A stretch of DNA of 64,000 bases from Endozoicomonas sp. SCSIO W0465 (GTDB taxonomy: Bacteria > Pseudomonadota > Gammaproteobacteria > Pseudomonadales > Endozoicomonadaceae), in contig NZ_CP092417.1 in the NCBI RefSeq assembly GCF_023716865.1, positions 5,372,001-5,436,000 of the forward strand, written 5' to 3'. Made by a program: the position numbers and the translations under genes. Below, one piece after another: positions 60,519-64,000 of this stretch; position 1 is the first letter of the stretch; each line of letters begins with the position of its first letter. The notes beneath the pieces were generated by a model that saw nothing but the letters and a program-made list of their open reading frames with translations, ran no database searches and was not told the DNA's origin.

Positions 60519-62084
60519 ATGAACAGCACCCAAGTCGGGAATCAGGTCATCATTTTTGATACCACCCTGCGTGATGGAGAGCAAAGCCCCGGCGCAGCAA
60601 TGACCCGTGATGAAAAGCTACGCATAGCCAGAACCCTGGAAAAGCTGCAGGTAGATGTTATTGAAGCCGGTTTTGCCATGGCCAGCCCGGGGGACTTTGA
60701 GGCGGTCAAAGCCATCGCCGCCAACATCACCGAAAGCACTGTATGCAGTCTCTCGAGGGCGCTGGAAAAAGACATTGACCGGGCCGCCGAAGCCTTGAAG
60801 CCCGCCAGACGGGGCAGGATTCATACGTTTATTGCAACCTCCCCCATCCACATGCAACATAAACTGCGCATGAACCCTGACGATGTAGTCAAACAGGCCG
60901 TGTTTGCCGTAAAACGGGCCAGAGGCCTGATTGATGATGTTGAGTTTTCCTGTGAGGACGCCGGCCGCTCAGACATAGACTTTTTGTGCCGTATTATTGA
61001 AGCTGCCATTGATGCAGGTGCCAGAACGATCAACATTCCGGATACCGTTGGCTATGCCCTGCCACATCAGTTTGGAGAAACCATCAAAACCCTGATCGAA
61101 CGCATCCCAAACGCTGATAAAGCCATTTTCTCCGTGCACTGCCACAACGACCTTGGTCTGGCAGTAGCGAACTCCCTGTCTGCCGTTGTGAACGGAGCAC
61201 GTCAGGTTGAATGCACCATCAATGGGTTAGGGGAAAGAGCGGGCAATGCTTCTCTCGAAGAGATCGTCATGGCCATGAAAACCCGCTCGGACTGTCTGGG
61301 GGTCACCACCGGCATCAACACCACTCAGATTGTGCCGGCCTCACGACTGGTTTCATCCATCACTGGCTTCCCGGTTCAACCCAACAAAGCCATTGTGGGT
61401 GCTAACGCCTTTGCCCACGAGTCCGGAATACATCAGGACGGTGTGCTGAAGCACCGTGAAACCTATGAAATCATGAGTGCCGAAGAAGTCGGCTGGAATA
61501 CCAACCGACTGGTGCTTGGCAAACTGTCAGGCCGCAATGCCTTCAAAACCCGAATGGAAGAACTGGGCATATCATTCAGCAGCCAGGACGAACTGAACGA
61601 TGCTTTTCTGCGCTTTAAAGTTCTGGCAGACAAAAAACCGGAAATCTACGACGATGACCTGCAGGCACTGGTGAGTGATGCCCGAAGCAGCAACGATCTG
61701 GTGGAGAAATATAAATTGATCGACCTGAATGCCGGTTCAAAAATTGGCGAAACACCGGAAGCAACACTCACTCTGGAAATCAACGGTGAACAACAGATGG
61801 TTTCCAGCTGCGGTGATGGTCCTGTTGACGCCATATTCAAAGCCATCGAAAAATCAGTAAACTCCCGGGCCATGCTGGTACTGTATAACGTCAGCGCCAT
61901 CACAACAGGCACTGACTCCCAGGGCAAAGCCTCTGTCCGGCTTGAGAAGAACGGGCAAATAGTGAATGGTTCGGGGGCTGACACGGATATCGTCATTGCT
62001 TCCGCCAAGGCTTATATCCACGCTCTTAACCTGCTGGAAGCCAATGTAACCAAAGCCAACCCACAAACAGGAGGAACCGTTTAA
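60519..62084 (+). CDS. leuA: 2-isopropylmalate synthase
   Basis: A 521-residue enzyme condensing acetyl-CoA with 2-oxoisovalerate, first step of leucine synthesis. TIM-barrel domain with FDTTLRDGEQSPGAAM, VHCHNDLGLAVANSL (metal His pair) and NGLGERAGNASLEEIVMAM; then NAFAHESGIHQDGVLK and KLSGRNAFKTRMEELG; the C-terminal LeuA dimer domain (about 390-515) should bind leucine for feedback. It is the ~520-aa type found in E. coli, not the 560-aa Pseudomonas type. ATG 60519 has AAGGGA at 6 nt; the frame from 60480 is not needed. Regulated by the leuL leader. Confidence 0.96.
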   Translation: MNSTQVGNQVIIFDTTLRDGEQSPGAAMTRDEKLRIARTLEKLQVDVIEAGFAMASPGDFEAVKAIAANITESTVCSLSRALEKDIDRAAEALKPARRGRIHTFIATSPIHMQHKLRMNPDDVVKQAVFAVKRARGLIDDVEFSCEDAGRSDIDFLCRIIEAAIDAGARTINIPDTVGYALPHQFGETIKTLIERIPNADKAIFSVHCHNDLGLAVANSLSAVVNGARQVECTINGLGERAGNASLEEIVMAMKTRSDCLGVTTGINTTQIVPASRLVSSITGFPVQPNKAIVGANAFAHESGIHQDGVLKHRETYEIMSAEEVGWNTNRLVLGKLSGRNAFKTRMEELGISFSSQDELNDAFLRFKVLADKKPEIYDDDLQALVSDARSSNDLVEKYKLIDLNAGSKIGETPEATLTLEINGEQQMVSSCGDGPVDAIFKAIEKSVNSRAMLVLYNVSAITTGTDSQGKASVRLEKNGQIVNGSGADTDIVIASAKAYIHALNLLEANVTKANPQTGGTV

Positions 62085-62226
62085 TCATTTTGATTTGATT
62101 AAAATGCCAATCGAATCTTTCAGTGATACCATTGGTGTTTTAATCTTCTTCCTTCCCGATCCTGCCCTTGAGAAAAGCATCCCTGGGAAGAACAACCGCA
62201 AATAACGGCAACCATTGAGAGCAAAC

Positions 62227-63159
62227 ATGCAAGGCGAAACCGTTGACCCAGCTTCACCATCCAACAGTGATCAGGCTGTCGACACTTCCGCAGCAAAAGC
62301 TCAGATTGCCCGGCGAGAACAACTCAGGCAAAGCTATTTGGGAGCCATGGGTATACAGACCTGGTTTCCCAGATATCAGCTAACCAATGCCCAGCCTGCC
62401 AGACCCTTTGACTGGATTGAAGAGGATGCCCGGGCACTTGCTGAAGCAGAGTCCACAAACGCTGCTTTCGGCACTGAAAGCAGCTCAACGTTCTACCATC
62501 AAAAAGAAAGGGATCAGCCCCGGGCAGGATACTCACCGACAAAGCCTGCAGACATCCTTGGTCAGTTTATTACGCCTTCAAAACCAGCCAAGAACATCAA
62601 ACAGGAAGCTCAACCTTCTCCAGAACCTGTAAAACAGCTGACAGGTTCTGCCAGTAAATTCCGACTGGTGATAAAACCCATCAGCGATGACTGCCTGGTC
62701 GTTGCTGAAATGCCGCACTCCGGGCTCAACCAATTCAGCCGCTACCATCAACGCTTATTAGATGACATCCTCAGAGCACTCAAACTTGACCCTGAAGACC
62801 CACAGACTTTTCGTGAGTTTGTCTGGCCAATGACCGAAAGCCGGGGGCTGTTAAGCCAACTAAATCAGGATGACTACGCGGCTGCCGATGCGGTCTGTGC
62901 TTATCTGAGCAACCAGTACGGGTTATCACGCAGACGGTTTATTCTTTTATTTGGTCAGTCAGCCGCCAGATTTGTCATGGATCCAGAGAAAAATTTTGAG
63001 CAACTGCGCGGTATCCACCAGGGTACTCATACAGACCAGTGGTTTGCTGTCACTCATGGACTGAATGAACTTATGAAGCAGTCCATACTCAAAAGAGAAG
63101 CATGGCAGGATCTTGCTCCCTTACTCGCTAAAACGCCCAAGGAACCCGAACGCATCTGA
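62227..63159 (+). CDS. HolD-like protein (DNA polymerase III psi subunit), extended
   Basis: A 310-residue protein just before rimI (47-nt gap). The N-terminal RREQLRQSYLGAMGIQTWFPRYQL resembles HolD (LQQLGITQWSLR), the segment that contacts chi, and the part after residue ~140 (FRLVIKPISDDCLVVAEMPHSG ... LLDDILRALKLDPED) resembles the HolD core with its LVSDVLRALTVSPD stretch. E. coli HolD is only 137 aa; here a polar, probably disordered linker (about 75-140) and a longer C terminus are added. holD-rimI adjacency is known from E. coli. ATG 62227 preferred over TTG 62215. Family assignment is by motif and context. Confidence 0.6.
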   Translation: MQGETVDPASPSNSDQAVDTSAAKAQIARREQLRQSYLGAMGIQTWFPRYQLTNAQPARPFDWIEEDARALAEAESTNAAFGTESSSTFYHQKERDQPRAGYSPTKPADILGQFITPSKPAKNIKQEAQPSPEPVKQLTGSASKFRLVIKPISDDCLVVAEMPHSGLNQFSRYHQRLLDDILRALKLDPEDPQTFREFVWPMTESRGLLSQLNQDDYAAADAVCAYLSNQYGLSRRRFILLFGQSAARFVMDPEKNFEQLRGIHQGTHTDQWFAVTHGLNELMKQSILKREAWQDLAPLLAKTPKEPERI

Positions 63160-63206
63160 GAATTAGCCAGTCCCACAGATCAAGCGATTCCGACAAATCA
63201 TCAAAC

Positions 63207-63674
63207 ATGACAAAACCATCACCCACTTTTCGCCCCATGCAGGAGACTGACCTGGAACAGATCAATGCTGTGGAGCAGCTGTCAGCAGAACACCCCTGGC
63301 GAACAGCGCATTTTTCCGACAGCCTGACATCAGGCTATACCTGTGAGCTGGCTGTGCTTGGTAACCAGGTGGTAGGACACTGCGTTATGATGATGGCCGC
63401 CGGAGAAGCCAGCATTCTTATCCTGACAGTGGACAAACCTTTTCAAAGGCGAGGTATAGGTCGACAACTGCTGCAACATATGGTCAAGAAAGCAGCACAG
63501 TCTGACTGCAAAACGATATTGCTTGAAGTGCGTCGCTCCAACATCAAAGCCTTCAACCTTTACCTTGATGAAGGCTTTAGCGAGATCGGGATCAGAAAAA
63601 ACTACTACCCCACAAGCAAGGGCTGGGAAGATGCCATCGTCATGGCAATGGAGCTTGAAACATTTCTCGATTAA
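63207..63674 (+). CDS. rimI: Ribosomal protein S18-alanine N-acetyltransferase
   Basis: A 155-residue GNAT enzyme that acetylates the N-terminal Ala of S18. FRPMQETDLEQINAVEQLSAEHPW opens the fold; the acetyl-CoA loop is RRGIGRQLL (Q-x-x-G-x-G/A type: FQRRGIG), then ILLEVRRSNIKAFNLYLDEGFSEIGIRKNYYP, the RimI hallmark with the catalytic Tyr region NYY. Length is near E. coli RimI (148 aa). Lies downstream of the HolD-like gene as in E. coli. Confidence 0.92.
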   Translation: MTKPSPTFRPMQETDLEQINAVEQLSAEHPWRTAHFSDSLTSGYTCELAVLGNQVVGHCVMMMAAGEASILILTVDKPFQRRGIGRQLLQHMVKKAAQSDCKTILLEVRRSNIKAFNLYLDEGFSEIGIRKNYYPTSKGWEDAIVMAMELETFLD

Positions 63675-63931
63675 CCCCGGCACAAACTGAATACAACAGC
63701 CACTCTGCAAGCGACGTCTAATGACAATCATCAAGCCAACCCATTAAACGACCATTAAATCGTATTCACGCAATAAGACTTCGCATGAACGATGATGCTA
63801 TCTTCGAGGTTTCATAATCAAGCCCGGCGTCGTTAAAAAAAACTACAAAATACGAGCTTTCCACCCCTGCACAGTGAGAAATTGACAGGTATAATCGCGC
63901 CCTTGTCTCACTCATAGCAAGGTCTTTAGCG

Positions 63932-64000
63932 TTGATTATCTTCACCGTCACCAACAAAACAACCTCTCAAGTCTATGTTGGGTCAACCCGCAATGACCTG
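63932..64000 (+). CDS. GIY-YIG nuclease-domain protein, 5' end only
   Basis: The last 23 codons of the window, from a TTG at 63932 (AAGG 9 nt upstream), read LIIFTVTNKTTSQVYVGSTRNDL. This is the N-terminal strand pair of a GIY-YIG domain (here I-F-T-V ... V-Y-V-G-S-T), followed by the usual Arg. The gene runs off the right edge, so size and role are unknown. A TATAAT hexamer at 63890-63895 is a likely -10 element. The gap 63675-63931 holds nothing else I can support. Confidence 0.65.
   Translation, partial: MIIFTVTNKTTSQVYVGSTRNDL

Overview
The window is chromosomal DNA of a gammaproteobacterium. The housekeeping order hemA, TPR lipoprotein, lolB, ispE, tRNA-Gln, prs, rplY, pth (with ychF further on) and the pair tolC/waaA with cpdA and a DUF1249 gene nearby resemble Pseudomonas and relatives. 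A periplasmic chondroitinase ABC-type lyase, many repeats and giant repeated genes suggest a marine, animal-associated member of the Oceanospirillales such as Endozoicomonadaceae. That placement is inference; no rRNA is present.

Left part (1-13 kb). A transposase remnant is followed on the minus strand by a glycosaminoglycan-use cluster: KdgM-like outer-membrane porin, autotransporter broken by one in-frame TAA, chondroitinase ABC-type lyase (PL8) and a tiny lipoprotein. An FNR-box-like promoter precedes the porin. Next come an M20 peptidase, a YbfF-like esterase, and the homogentisate operon hmgA-fahA-maiA, which takes homogentisate to fumarate and acetoacetate.

13-21 kb: a small basic protein, cpdA with its DUF1249 partner, tolC, waaA, several unknown small ORFs, tRNA-Gln and tRNA-Met, and a complete IS1595-family element with an 8-bp target duplication and a frameshifted transposase.

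21.1-42.2 kb: the most unusual region, three head-to-tail copies of a ~7-kb unit. Each copy encodes one giant protein (2289 aa in the intact third copy) with two midasin/dynein-like AAA+ ATPase modules and a C-terminal transglutaminase-like domain. Copies 1 and 2 are broken by single-base indels. The three copies look like A, B/A hybrid, B, the expected product of one unequal crossover. The array lies between two tRNA-Gln/tRNA-Met pairs.

42-50.6 kb: ychF, an aromatic amino-acid permease, trpR with its own operator, a Ddl-type ligase, then pth, rplY, prs, tRNA-Gln and ispE. 50.6-64 kb: a small unknown ORF, lolB, a TPR lipoprotein, hemA-prfA-prmC (tetrapyrrole entry, release factor 1 and its methylase), nhaA, hemH, leuA preceded by a six-leucine leader peptide, a HolD-like protein, rimI and the start of a GIY-YIG gene cut by the window edge.
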